From Gambelia wislizenii (taxonomy: Eukaryota > Chordata > Lepidosauria > Squamata > Crotaphytidae): DNA of 64,000 nucleotides. Position numbers and translations under genes: made by a program. Location of the stretch: positions 284,016,265 to 284,080,264 of the forward strand of contig JAUMIR010000003.1 of the NCBI GenBank assembly GCA_030847615.1. The letters run 5' to 3'. Shown piece after piece: positions 45,109 to 57,720 of the stretch. Below the pieces are notes generated by a model. That model did not search any database, had not been told where the DNA came from, and was given only the letters and a program-made list of their open reading frames with translations. Numbering within the stretch: position 1 is the first letter of the stretch; the number at the start of each line of letters is the position of its first letter.

Positions 45109-45937
45109 GGCTTGGTTACACGGTGAAAAAAAAACGTGAAGAATTCGCCAAGATTCCTAATTGTTTACATGCATTGCGGCACAAAGTCGCCTCTTTCAGA
45201 AGGAGGGGGGCACAAAAACCCATTAGTAACGCAATAAAGGATTTCGGGACTTTTCCCGACTTTTTTGAAAAGTAGCGCATTTTCGATAGTCTGAATAAGC
45301 ATTACACTACGTGCTGTGTGAATTACCAGCAGTCTTTCGGGTGCATTCACAGCAGAGCTTTGCCATGATTGGTTGAACTCACCAGGGAGGGGTTTGGACA
45401 AGGAGGGGATCAAGGAAAGATCCATGTTGTTTCCAGCCACGAAAAAGACAGTGAGTGCTAGCCTTGTGTGTGTGTGTCTTTCCTTCTCTCCCTCCCGCCT
45501 TGCTACTTTCAGTCTCTGTGTGCATGAATGATCTAGTCTCCTCTCCTGCGATCGCATCCCTTCCCTTCTCCCTTGTGCTTAGCCACGAAAAAGACTGGAG
45601 TGCTAGCCTTGTGTGTGTGTGTGTCTTTCCTTCTCTCCCTCCCTCCTTGCTATCTTGTGCCCAGCTGCTATGATCTGAAGAATTAAGCAAGCCTTTTCCA
45701 GTCTCTCTTGTGTGTGTGTGTGAATGTTCATCTCAGGCATTCCTGTGGTAATCAGAGGATGTGCTTGGGAGGCCACGCTCCCTGTCTCAGTCTCTGTGTG
45801 AATATCAAAGCGGAACACAGCTGAAAACTAAACCGATAGATCAATTAAGCCATATACCATCTGAACGATGCACTACAGCTGCGAAACAGCGATAAAGTGC
45901 AAATTACCACAATAAAAACTGTCGTGTAACTGAAGCC
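45109..45937. mobile_element. inverted-repeat element of the CWG family, copy 4 (829 bp)
   Basis: Left end GGCTTGGTTACACGG and right end CGTGTAACTGAAGCC are inverted. TTTG flanks both sides (45,105-45,108 and 45,938-45,941). Shares with copies 1 and 3 the AGATTCCTAATTGTTTACA, GCTGTGTGAATTACCAGC and GATTGGTTG blocks. A segment around GTGCTAGCCTTGTGTGTG is tandemly duplicated (about 45,435-45,505 and 45,583-45,655). No transposase. Confidence 0.8.
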
Positions 45938-46529
45938 TTTGAGAAAATCCCATTGTAGGAAGGGAAATGAGTTCACCAGAGGAAATACACATTATGCTTA
46001 GTTTGATCTCCAAAGATGCAAGTGATGGAAGTTCACTTCATTTCCACTACTGACCATATGTTTGCATGGGGTATAATTTAAATTGTAGCCAAGCATCAAC
46101 TATTTCTCATGGCTAACTACAGTATATTCATCAGCCACAGCTGTGCAGGTTTTGGACATGGGCTGACAGGAGTGCTCTACAAAAATAGCCGGCTGTAGCT
46201 TAGTGGCAACCAATCCATAATCTTGCAAGCCACCATATACACACACATAAATGCACACCATGAGGTGCTTGTTTCACATGGACGCAAAGTCACTGTGTTC
46301 AGTGAGATTTACTTTCACATAAAGGTGTACAGGATTACAGCCTTAAAGCAGTATATGGCTTTGCATGAATGTAATACAAGACCTATAAAGCCTCAGATCT
46401 GGTTTGTGCTCTCCTGTGATGTAGACAAACCAGCAGAAGACAAAGGTGAACACATCTATTATGTTCTGTGAAAGAATACCACTATCCAGTTTATTTTTAT
46501 TAGGGAGATTATCAGAAGCAGCTAATGTG

Positions 46530-46830
46530 GCCCCTTTTCCCCAGCAATTCACCAGGAGTTCGGGAATTTATCGTGGAGTACATGACCTCTGACTTTCCAA
46601 ACTTCAGGTGGGATTCCATCAATCCCAGCTGCCTTGCCATTTTTCATCTGCTGTATGGCCTTAAGGGTCTCTTCCAAAGTGGGAGCTATGTCCAACTCAT
46701 TTTTTATTGGTTTTTGTATCATATGTTGGATAGCTGAGCCTTGGACTACTCGGTTGGCACTAAAGAGGCTTTGAAAATGTTCAAACCATCGATTCAGGAT
46801 GAAGGCTTTATCAGTAATTAATGTTTGACA
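46530..46830 (-). pseudogene. LINE reverse transcriptase N-terminal fragment
   Basis: The minus strand encodes ITDKAFILNRWFEHFQSLFS, then PTLEETLKAIQQMKNGKAAG and IDGIPPEVWK. This is the linker and first finger block of a non-LTR RT (the G-K-A-x-G-x-D-x-I-P motif). It probably belongs to the same LINE type as 19.5 kb, of which it would be a more 5' part. Both ends truncated. Confidence 0.78.
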
Positions 46831-46911
46831 TCACCATTTTAAATATAAGATGTCACTATCTGTGGTCACTTGAAATCACAGATCTGGAGTCCATGGATCA
46901 GGAAGGCCCAC

Positions 46912-46915
<4 letters not shown>

Positions 46916-46982
<67 letters not shown>
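46916..46982. repeat. (GT)n(GA)n microsatellite
   Basis: About 14 GT units followed by about 19 GA units without interruption. Likely highly polymorphic. Confidence 0.95.
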
Positions 46983-46985
<3 letters not shown>

Positions 46986-48540
46986 CCAAAACTATTCACT
47001 TGGAATTCACACCTGTTAATGTATATGTGTGTGTGGCTAAAGTACAAAGTTCTAAGTTACAGGACTATAGTTTAAAAGTGCATACATATAGATAGCAAAG
47101 ATTTTTCTGATACAGCTACTGTTTTCTAATACAGTAGTTGCAATAACTAAAAGGTTAGTTTTAGAAGATACCATTCCAGACTCTGCTTTAGCTACACCCA
47201 CCAATAGATGTCAGGCAGGCTGTGACTGGGAGAAGTATCATGTTTGTAGTGGTGATCCATTTACAGACCTGAGTGTTGCAGAACATAATGGTTTTTTTAG
47301 ATGTCAAGCAAGGTTGTTTGTTATTTATTGATATAATTATCCAGGAGATTTAAAATGCTTCAGTGGTGATATGGCAATATTGCCTCTTATAGATATTTAT
47401 AACACAATCCAATGCATGTTTACTAAGTTTCTCTCAAGCATGGTTAGAGAACTGGTCATCCGCTAATGTCACTGGACTCCTGTTTCCATCAGACTTACTT
47501 GGTCTTTATAACATGGAAGTATTCATTGGACTGCAACTTTTATTTATTTTACCTGCAGTGTACCCTTTCAAAAACTGTTCTGTAGATTATACTTTAGGTT
47601 GTTTTAAATTATTATCCTTAAAACTGTTAGCTTAGACACTTTTAAAACTTAAAAGTTTGAAAACTGTGGTGTAGGGCATACACATTTTGAAAAAAACAGA
47701 CAACCAGCTAAATAAATAGAATACACTATGAATCCTCCTCTTTTAGAATGTTTCTGTCAACTTGATAGCTCTCTCTCCCCATCTCTTTACAGAGCTAGCC
47801 CTTTTAATCTGTTTCTATAGACACCTACACAAGGCATGAAGAAATGCTGCAGCACGTTTTCAGTCTATAATGATTCACAAATGCCTGCTACTGATCCCTT
47901 AGCAAACATTGCAGAACCTCCAGTGAAAAAGATCTATAGAAAATGTCCTTTAAGTTCCAGAGCTATTGCTTGCCCACTGCCATCATTTTCCTTGATCTCT
48001 TTGCTTGGTGTGTGTCTTTATGTTCCTTGTGTGCATTTGTATGTTTGCTTGATCGCTTAAAGATTACCATGACAAAGAACAATATTAAGATGTTATTGTT
48101 AGAAGCCTTTATAATGACAGTTTAGAGAGAACTTATAGTGTTGCATAGTTATGTACATAGTCCATACCGTACACATAAGAAATGAATGTAAATATACTGA
48201 ATGCAAATCCACATTAAGCTTCTCCTCTTGCGCACATTTAGAAATGCTATACTAGCAAGGCGCCTTTGGATTTTGGCTAAAGAGAAGTTGATTTTAAAAG
48301 TTTAGCACTTTCAGTCTCTCCCCTCACCCCCACCAATGCTAAAATATAAGCTTCCATTTAGTATGTGTCCACATGGGATTATTGCATTGCTAATTAGTGT
48401 TATTGATGAAAACTAGATTTGCTACAATGAATAGAACTTTGCAACTATTTTACAAAATGAAAGCACTTGTGACTATTAAAAGCTTTTAGGAAAGTTTGGA
48501 ATAATAGATAATTTTAATACACTACTTGAAAGTTCATTCC
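46983..48540. other. unique AT-rich sequence
   Basis: No repeat family or exon recognised. Confidence 0.4.
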
Positions 48541-49160
48541 CCGTTCATTTCAAACAACCATCATTTCTACTTGAGTTCAAGACGCATTATTTCATATCCC
48601 ACATACAAGCACTTTAATGGGTACATCCATGAAGTTTCTTTTTCAATAGGCAAGTGTAATTTCCTTAAAGTGATTTTGTTTTGTTTTGCTGCATTTATAA
48701 TATAGTGAAGGTTCTCCTGTCCCCACCCCCCATAAAACTGTTCCATTGAAAACAGAATAAATTCACTGTGTTCTTTTAAAAATCCCTTCTTTATCCTCTG
48801 AACTTGAGGCGAGGGGCTTGCTGTTACAAAGATATGACAGATTTTTTTTTTTAAAAAAAAAGCAGCAAGAATGGCAGTTTGACAGTGTCCTGTCATAGTT
48901 AAAACGGGTCCTTCATGTGACCCAGGCTTGGACGCTGATGCTCTGTACCCATTAACAGCTGAAACTGCATCTGCCATGTTTCGTGGTCCCGCCACTGCAT
49001 GCTGTGCGACCAGCTGCTTCTGTTTATGCTAGACTCGTGGCTGCCTTCTGGCTCGGTTGCAGCATGCAAGAGCCAAATATTCCATCACTGGCTTTCTTCG
49101 TTTTTACCTCCCCAAAGAAAAGGCTATTTATATTGCTTCAGTGCAGTGAAATAAAGTTTA
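48541..49160. other. repeat-free block with 142-codon minus-strand frame
   Basis: The minus-strand frame 48,995-48,567 begins MAGPRNMADAVSAVNGYRAS and has no motif I recognise. It includes a poly-A/T run that gives a Lys-rich patch, unusual for a real exon. Base composition and lack of repeats differ from the surroundings. It may be a conserved noncoding element rather than coding. Confidence 0.3.
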
Positions 49161-50188
49161 AGTTATAACTTAAACTGCTGGCCAGTTTCAACCTGGAGAT
49201 GTTTCACTCCCAAAATCCAGTGAAGAAAAATGAATTAACAAAAGTGAAGCATGTGTGCATGCACATATTTGTATATCGACACGTAAATATAGATATAGAT
49301 GACTAGCCAAGATATAGCTTCAGCACTGGTTAGCAGAAGCAGAAGATGAAATGTATAACTCATCTATCACTGTTTGGTCATTCACTTGTTTTCATATAGC
49401 AGTGTTTGATTTTTTGGACCTGAACTCCAGAATCCCCCAGCCAACATGGTCACATGCCCAAAGTGCTATTTGGTTGTTTGAAAGGGAATTACAAGAAAAC
49501 AGGTAACTTATCCCTTCCAGGTTACAATTGTATTTGTTCTACAAAATCTGTTATCATGCTGAAATAACATGGATCTTATGGTAACAAACAAATGAATTCC
49601 ATGTTATTTTAAACAAAGGCACTTTTGAGGCAAGTTTCTTGAAATCTGCTTATAGGTGTATTATGTACTTAGTTCTTTTTAATATAATTAATGCAACAGC
49701 AATTGTTTTCATGATCAAGCTACAACCTCTCTGTGTAAATAGAATTTATAATGAATGAATGACCCATGTGTGTCTTTAAAAGAGAAATGTCAGGGAGTGT
49801 GTAGGGAGGGAGAGGCAACCTACCCAGATAGTTTTCTGGGCAACCCCCTTTAAAACGAATTCATTTCAATAAAACTCCTGCTGAATGGTGCCCTGTCATA
49901 TTGTATGGCTTTTGGTATTTCATTCAAACATCAGTTAAGAACAATTAATGGGTTAAGTAGTTTTGTAAGCCCTAAAATTATTTGTCCCATTATCTTCAGA
50001 ATAGTGAGGCTTCTGCAATACTTTTTTTTAAAAGATAAAGGCTGGGGTGGAAACACTTAACACCTGTGCAGCTTGGCCAAAAACGTTGGTTTCATTGTTT
50101 GCCCCTGATAAAAGTTTAACTGTCACTAGTTTTCCGTATGATTGGACTGACTGATTACCAGATGTCTCTTTTTCTGTTTTGTTTTTAG
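49161..50188. other. unique sequence upstream of candidate exon
   Basis: AT-rich. A single family Q arm lies near 49,405-49,455 (TTTTTGGACCTGAACTCCAG). Otherwise nothing recognised. Confidence 0.4.
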
Positions 50189-50344
50189 GAAATGTCCCTT
50201 CTTTTAGACATCATGGCTCTGGATAATCAGTGTCGGACAAGAGGACTCAGAATCAATTTTCACCCTAGTGGAACCATTAAAACTGTTAATAAGACTAAAA
50301 GGATTCCTATAGCATATACTTCCAAAAACTTTTGTCTTAAATCA
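50189..50344 (+). CDS. candidate internal exon, product unknown
   Basis: A 24-nt pyrimidine tract ends in TTTTTAG at 50,188, and TCA|GTAAGG gives a good donor at 50,345. The 156 nt between is open for exactly 52 codons in phase 0 at both ends (EMSLLLDIMALDNQC... to ...SKNFCLKS). The frame continues past the donor to 50,473. I do not recognise the protein and find no partner exon. Chance is plausible, as the sequence is short. A competing acceptor TTTTAG lies at 50,206. Confidence 0.3.
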
Positions 50345-50734
50345 GTAAGGTATCCTATATTTTACTTCAATATTTACTTACATAAATGTGATAGTGGGCT
50401 GAAGGTGTCCAAACAACAATATTCTGACCTTTTAAAAAAACAAACAAACCAGGATCAAACCAACAAGCTTTGAATCATGAGAGATGGAGGAGGCAGCTGT
50501 TTCAAGGGCAAGGAGAAGGAATAAACAAAGACATAAAATTAAAGCATTTCCCCAAATGTGTGCAGCTGATGAGGTAACCTAGAGGGAGGTGAACCCATAG
50601 GAGCCAAAGAGGGAGAGAAGGAAAGACAAATATGGATAATCTTTGGGGAGCAGAATAGTTTTAGTTTCAGTGATCAACCATCAAGACAATGAGAACATCT
50701 GGAACCAGCCTTCTGTAACCTGTCGTATACCCAC

Positions 50735-51115
50735 AATTATAGGAGTTTGAAGTCACTGCTGTGGGTCAATCCTATGGAATGCTGGGATTTGTAGTTTGGT
50801 GAGGTACTTGGAATTCTCTAACACACTCACTGTCCTATAGTATTAGAGCTTTTTGGCAGAGAATTCTAAGTACTTAATCAAAGTACAAATCCCAGGATTT
50901 CATAGGATCATAGAATCCTAGAGCTGGAAGAGACCACAAGTGCCATCTAGTCCAACCCCCTGCCTTGCAGGAATACCCAATCAAAGTATTCCTGACAGAT
51001 GGCTACCCAGCCTCTGTTTAAAACCCCCAAAGAAGGAGACTCCACCACACTCCAAGGATGGAGCCATGGCAGTTAAAATGTCATCAAAGCTCTATAATTG
51101 TGTCGTGTAGATGCC
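50735..51115. mobile_element. palindromic MITE (family P) interrupted by CR1
   Basis: Left arm CTATGGAATGCTGGGATTTG and right arm AATCCCAGGATTTCATAGG, then GGAGCCATGGCAGTTAAAAT after the CR1 insert, and TGTAGATGCCC at the end. Confidence 0.78.
50909..51054 (-). mobile_element. 146-bp CR1 3' end nested in MITE
   Basis: CATAGAATCCTAGAGCTGGA, AGAGACCACAAGTGCCATCT and GGAGACTCCACCACACTCC are the reverse of the CR1 3' end. AGGAT flanks both sides (50,904-50,908 and 51,055-51,059), a 5-bp target duplication. Confidence 0.85.
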
Positions 51116-51354
51116 CTCCAACAGGGCAGCTGGTGGTGCCAGCACTGTAGGGATGGCACATTCTTTGTACTTTTACTTCCTTTCCTCTCACAGCTGCTCC
51201 ATGTTGAATAGGAGTTCTATCAGTGCAGAACTAGGGTCCAGCACCAGCAGAGCTATGTTCAACTCTGAGCAGCTGCAGGAAGAGTGGTGGGAAAATCCCA
51301 AATGATTGGCTGACCCTATGGCAGGAGCTCCACCTGCTGCCCCTGCCCTCCAGT

Positions 51355-51862
51355 GAGTTGGACTATAAATGCCATCATTCCAATATCAGCAAGGGCATTG
51401 ATGAGAATTGTAGTCCATCCCATCTGAGAACCTATGCTTGGGGGAGATTTCTTAGGAACAAAGGGACACAGGAAAATGTCCGAATAGTTACCGTTTGAAC
51501 AAAGAGAGTTATGTTTCCGTAGGAACTTTTCAAAGGTAGTGGTAAGGAACATATAAGGGAGGAAAGCGCTGTCTCCGTCCAGCTGCTAAGAAGAAAAACC
51601 ACTGTTCATCTTCTCTCCACTGCAAGCTGTGCTCTCTGGCTCTGCAAGGTATCCTTTTAAAAATGTATTGATTGATATGTAATGTAAAAGTCTACCTTCA
51701 AATATTACGGCACTGACATGTTTTCATTTTTACAGTTAAGAATAATTGGAAACAAATTACTAAATTATCAACTGAAACAGGGAAAATGAACACAACATTT
51801 TTATTGACACCACTAAACAACAACAACAACCACGTAGTAGCAAGCTAGTTTTAAAGATTAAG
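51355..51862. other. short family Q palindrome, then unique sequence
   Basis: GTTGGACTATAAATGCCATC and GATGAGAATTGTAGTCCATC (51,355-51,425) are inverted arms. The rest is unassigned. Confidence 0.45.
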
Positions 51863-52056
51863 CAGTGATGGCCCGTGGTTTCTAAGTCAGTGCATTGGTG
51901 AATCTACACTGGCTGTTAGTCTCAGCTTTAAAGGGCCTTTCTAAGGTGCTGAACGTATGTTGGGGATAGTGCTCGGCACCTTGGAAAACTCCTTTAAAGC
52001 GTGGACCAAAACCTGGAGCTGTGGTACTGGCCCAATGACATGGAAGCCCCCAGCTG
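51863..52056. mobile_element. foldback hAT-like MITE, 194 bp
   Basis: The arms CAGTGATGGCCCGTGG and CCCCCAGCTG, then GCTTTAAAGGGCCTTTCTAA against TGGAAAACTCCTTTAAAGCG, match the 25,303 family. Confidence 0.65.
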
Positions 52057-53164
52057 AATTTAACAGAACCCATAATCAGGCTCATTCAGACAAAAACATA
52101 TAGCAAAGGAGAGAAGAAAATGTTGCTGTTGCTGCTTATAGGCTAATAGAATAAGACTGTGATTAATGCAAAACCCCTCAACAAGTTGCATCATGGCACA
52201 GGGGGACAAAAAGTAATGAAGAAAATAAAAAAGTACCAAACCAAAATGACAAATTACTTTGTTGTTGTTTGATTATTCTTGTTGATGATGACTTTTGCTG
52301 TTACCTGCACTGAGCAGCTTTATAACTCCGAACTCTGTGTGCTTAAGGACATTTTACTTTCCCTCATCTTTTGACTCTAAGATGAAAGACTGTTATCTGT
52401 TTTATAGGTCACTGAAACATACAGAGTGTCACTCATTTTTCCTGGAGAAAATATAGACACCCAAGGCCCATGCCTTTGTTCGTGTGCCCTGCTGCCAGCA
52501 CTGAATATTCTCTCTAGAGCATTCTTTTAGCAGCACACTTCTGGCTATAAATGTTACCAATGCCACAGTTCCCTCTGAGCTTTTGAACTGTAGACTAATG
52601 AGCTGCAGAACTTCACTTATGCTGAAGTCATTGTAGTTGGTCTTCTTGTTTACAACATACTGTGTTAGCAAGACAGCAAAGGGTCTGCAAGATCCACTCA
52701 TTTGGAGTCTTGGCAAAGCCTCGCATGCTCTAGACTTCTGTATTAACATCTGACATGGCCTTGGTGCCTGATGTTAGCTCAGGGTGCCTTTCTGCTCAAA
52801 ACATCTGGTCCCTTGACAAATTGTTACAGTTGCTGCTCCTTGCCACACTGTCAGTCCCAAGAAGATTGCAGAGCCCTATGGCACACATACTGCTAGGGAT
52901 CTGTTCTCAAGTTGTTGCCATGAGCTGGCCGTATGATGACAATTAGAGGCCGTTAGTGTACAGATGAGACTTGCGAGTGGCAGGTGGCAAGGATGGGACT
53001 CAATTAACTAACATGCACAAAATTCTTTCCTAATGAGGCTGGGCCAGCCCAGATGAGCAAGGAAGCACGTGACCCTGACAGCAAGAGGAGATCTGAAATG
53101 GAGAGGGAGAAAAACTGATCAACAGGTATCACCAAGGACCCTTTCATTATAGTCTTCTGATTCT
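52057..53164. other. unique sequence, nothing recognised
   Basis: Repeat-free by eye with two roughly 65-105-codon chance frames and no motif. Confidence 0.4.
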
Positions 53165-53315
53165 GCTTCAACTGCTATGGCTGCATCTTATGGAATCCTG
53201 GGCTTTGTAGTTTGATGAGATACAAGAGCCCCCTGGCTGAGAATTCTAAATACTTTCCCCTCAATGGCAAGTGCCAGTGGAATCCTAGCACTGTAACTGC
53301 ACAGTGTGAAAGGTC
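53165..53315. mobile_element. palindromic MITE (family P), shortened
   Basis: ACTGCTATGGCTGC, TATGGAATCCTGGGCTTTGT and the inverse GTGGAATCCTAGCACTGTAA are the P arms. Part of the loop is deleted. Confidence 0.6.
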
Positions 53316-56300
53316 CTAGGACAGTGAAAAGAAAGTTTTCTATCTCTTTCATGTCAGGAAGGAAGCAGAGCACAGAAAAAAAAATACTTTCTTGGACTAC
53401 CAGTTCCCAGAACCTTCTAGGGTCTATGCAGCAGGAAGGCATTGGCAAAAAGGACACCCTCCATTGCACCTGAAGGTGGCAGGCTAGCAAAAGGAGTATA
53501 GGGCAGGCTATATGGCATACATAGGTCCCTCCTTCAGCACCTTGCTGCCACCTCTAGGCATTTGCTTAACCTTAGCACTAGGTAGGGGGCCTGCCAAAGA
53601 TTCTGGCCTGGGGGCCCACTGCAGGATGTGGGGGCCATGGCTGAGAAGCTAGGGAAGGGAATAAAATTTTCCTAGCCACACAATATTACAATTTCTTTGT
53701 CTGAGAATTATTATGTTGTGGAAAGATTCCTGCATTCCATTGTGAATTTTGGTAAAAATGACTGAATATTGCAAGAAAAGCATTGGTCCCAGCTCAACAT
53801 AGGGCTCACCTACATTGACAGGAAAATCCAGCTTACCTTCAAGTTACCCTGGCCTGCAGTGACCGTAGGCTTGTCCACACAATCACCCTACACACCAGGG
53901 CAAGTTTGGAACACTGACCACCCAGTTCTCCCTTCTGAACTCATCTCAGTCAGATAAATCACAGTATGTGTGGCCACTGGGCTGTAGCCACTCCAGTTTC
54001 ACTCCTCTCCTCATGCATTCAAATGTACATATGTCCACATTGCCTCTGCCTCTTCCCCATGGCCTGGAGGGGCTTTGGATATCCTATTAAGTGGAGGTAC
54101 ATGCAGCTAACAATAAGGATATGCTGGTATGAACTTCTCCAAACAACTGCTGTGTATGCAAAATAAATGGTGATGAAGTAACTACTAAAAATGAAATTGG
54201 AACAGGCATTTCCTGTTTCAATTTCAGCTGACTGCCTGGCCCAGGGAGCCTCCTTCAAACCTCTTCTGCCCACCTGGTGAAACTCCTTCCCTGGGCCCCA
54301 CACTGACATCCTTATGGAGCACAGTCCACACACACACTGGAATATCCAGATTTTCCACTAAAATCTGGAGTAAATCCCAAGTCTTTTTAGTCCAGATTAA
54401 AGCCCTGAGGTGATGAAAAGACCCAAATTCAATCTGTACATTGTTTGGATGGCTCGCTGTGAAAAAGAGGTGAGATAGTTTTATTTGGCCTGTGATGACA
54501 AGCCCTTTGTTGTACTTTAGGATGTACTCTTCTATACACACACACGTGGGAGTTATTCCCACTGAAGTCAATGGAAATTAATTCTGAGTCAACACATATC
54601 GTTTTCAGCTATAGAATCCATGGGCCTGATAATAGTCATGTCCTCTAGGCAAGTCCTATTGTTTTCAATGATGTTCAAGCATGGCTAATTTGTGATGGAC
54701 TAGAGCTATCTCCTGAAATCCTGTAAATTAATATGCAGAAACCTTCTTCTCTTGCAGCAAGTGCCATGGTGAATAAGCAGAGCTTGGAAAAATTATTTTT
54801 CTAAGTGGTCAAGTTGGCTGGTATGTGAATGATTATGGAAGTTATCGTCTGAATAAATAACACTTCCAAGCTCCACACATACAGTAGTGCACATCTGCAG
54901 TGACCAGCTTGGAATACAGATCAAATGAATGAACTTCCTATGTGCCATTGAGAGAAGAAAACATGGGTAGTCTAAACTACTTATCTGATGCATGCTTCCA
55001 GCTGAACAATATGAACTGAAGTTATTATAGCATGGGAAATGAATGCAGAAACATGCCCTCTGTTGTCCAGAGGGACACGGATGTCAGTGGGTTTAAACAC
55101 ACTTAACTCTGTGTTGGATTGTGCCCAAGATGTTTTGCTTGGCTGGGTATTATGAAGCTCTCTGATCAGTGTCATCATAATATACCCCCCTATCTACCAG
55201 ATGTTAATAGAGAGAAATAATGAGTTAAATTAAAAGTGAAAACACCTTGGCCTAAATCCAATTTGTAGCCGTAGCCAGAGTATGCCCATTGAATCAATTG
55301 CTGAACTGTAAGTCAATGCTTACATAAATCCTACTGATTCAATAAATCTACTCTAGATGGGACTAGCAATTGAATTTAGGCCCTTGTCAAGTTAGCTATT
55401 TTTCTTGTCTTCCCCATTGTGCTTAACATCTAGCCCAAGGGCAGTGTGTGAAAAACTCAGTCGCCAGTGTGCCTGTTTCTCTTAATAAAAATATTGTCCT
55501 AGTGTAAATTTTGAATTTGGATTACTAATGGGTTTAAAAAATGTAATTCATGCTGGAACAAGTTGTATGGAGCTTGATGGTCTCCGTTTTCTGTGTATAC
55601 AGTATTTATAGAGACCTTGAAAATAATAATACATTTCAGTGAAGCCATTTTTAGGTGACTGTTACAGTTTCACCAGAAAATTTGCTTTAAACCCCTGCAA
55701 CAAAATATGTGGTTTCCATTTTGTTTGATTTGTTTCCCTTCATACAAAGTCATAGCCTCCAACAGTTCACAGGTGAAAACCAGGGTATGTGGTGGCCAAG
55801 CAAGATCAGAGTGTAGCAAAATCAAGATAGCAAAAGGAAAGGCTGCTGCATTTTGCTTTTGCCTGAGTCTACTGGGAAGGGCAAGACTCCTCTCTTCTCC
55901 ATTCCCTCCTGTTGTGTTAATTGAGTGAAAACTACTTTTGCACTTTGAACTTCATTTGCAGCACCTGAAGTAAGCTGAGAACAAAAAGGAAATGTAAGGG
56001 GGGGAGAGAGAAATGGACTTTTTAAAAGCAGCTGAAAAGTGGGATGACAAAGGATTAATCAGGACTGTCCTTGACACATCAGGACAATTGGAGGGTATGC
56101 CAAGTTGGAATGAAGGTGACAATTGCATTGCATGTTGGGTGGTGCCTGTAGGAGAGGGGCAAAGGATAGGAACAGCAATTAACACTCCCGCTGATTCACC
56201 CCTGTCAATGACTCAATTTGGCTATTACAGTTTGATAAACTAGGCTACCAGTGTTGAGACTGGTTGCACAAGGGGAGGAGAGAAGCGTGGCTTCAAGAGC

Positions 56301-56706
56301 CTAAAGCTGATCTTATCATTAGGAAAAGTGAGGTGGCTGCCTCAAGCAGCAGATAGGTTTCACTGAGAGGACAGCAAATGATTGCTTAGTTTGTTCTGCC
56401 AGGCAGCATAAAGGGAGCCTGCAACATTTCCTGCTTTAGGTACCAAAATTATTTGCCTTACTTTAGGTATTATGACTTTAGATCAGGGGGATGCTATTTT
56501 CTATTCTGCCTCAGGCAGCTACATTTCTTGGGCAGAACTTTGGGGCAGGATAGGACTAAATCTTTTAGGCAAAAACATTGGGGGAGATGACCACAGCCTC
56601 CCTTCAGAGTCTGAGCAGGAGCTTCATCCAAGTGCAGCCGGCTGGCTCACCACAAATGGCTGTAAGTGAAACACACATTACCATCTAAGGCAGAGGTACG
56701 CAAAGA
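53316..56706. other. unique sequence, nothing recognised
   Basis: No repeat family or exon was supported over this stretch. Confidence 0.4.
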
Positions 56707-56815
56707 GTGGCTCTTCAGATGTTATTGGACTGCAGCTCCAGCATTCCTCACCACTGATGCTGCTGCTGCTTGGGGATGTTGGGAGCTGCAGTCCAATGAT
56801 ATCAGGAGGGCTGCA
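56707..56815. mobile_element. palindromic MITE (family Q)
   Basis: TCAGATGTTATTGGACTGCA and TGCAGTCCAATGATATCAGG are near-perfect inverted arms around a (TGC)n loop. Confidence 0.8.
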
Positions 56816-56896
56816 TGTTACCTATCCATGATCTAAAGAGGTATGTGAATAAGAGTGTTCAAGCAAGGACATTTTCACCTGCATTCGCTGTGTCAA

Positions 56897-56926
56897 AGAA
56901 GAAGAAGAAGAAGAAGAAGAAGAAGA
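56897..56926. repeat. (GAA)n microsatellite
   Basis: Ten GAA/AAG units without interruption. Confidence 0.9.
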
Positions 56927-57609
56927 CTCTTGCATGTATTTCTGTGTGGTTTTCCTGCTCATGGCTGACAAAATGAAAGAACTTGGTTGTGTCAGATACC
57001 AAATGGAATTCCTTGTTTAGCCCTATATATCTGTATACTGTTAAATGATGAGCAGGGAAAGGATGTCATCTTGATTTTTTTGCTTGTGTCATGGAAATAC
57101 TTAGGACTCAAGGAAGAGAATGCATTTTTAAAGACACACAGGGAGCATTCATTGTTCCCCCAACTTCACTAAGGGTCAGCACCTCTGTAGCAACTCTGTG
57201 TATACTGTATATTCAAGAGTGTTTTGTCAAACCACACTTCTTTCTGTTCACACCAGTGGGATGAAAAACATACCAATAAATGGTGGTTTTTGTTTTGCTG
57301 TGGGGGCTCTGGCAATCCCCTGCTCCAGTAAAACTGAGTATTGTATTTTTGTCTTTTCTTTATTTGTTTTAAACATGTCCCTTTAAAAATTGAGAATCAA
57401 GCTCAGAGGCACTCAATGTTTACTTCTCTCCACCTACCCCTCCCCATTAGTTACCATTGTTCCAAACACAACTTGGTATATTCCCAAAGTGTGTACAGTC
57501 CTCTGGCACAAAAGAGTTATTTTTAAAATGTGGTTGTTCAAAAATATCTCTGGAAAAGAGGTGACATTATGGAGGATGAGAAAAATCTATAATGCAGCTC
57601 AATGTTCCC

Positions 57610-57720
57610 TAACCTAGGGCCTCTAGAAGTTTTGTACTCTAGCTCCCATCAATCCCATGCAGAATGGTAAAGGATGATAGGAGCTGTAGTCCAAAGTATT
57701 CAGGGGATACCAAATTGGGG
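57610..57720. mobile_element. palindromic MITE (family Q)
   Basis: CCTAGGGCCTCTAGAAGTTT and the inverse near AAAGTATTCAGGGGATACC, with AGCTCCCATCAATCC against GATGATAGGAGCT. Confidence 0.65.

Noticed and set aside
45165..45690. repeated 'GREGKTHTHTRLA' peptide suggesting a protein repeat
   Set aside because: It is produced by the tandemly duplicated GT-rich segment inside a noncoding transposable element.
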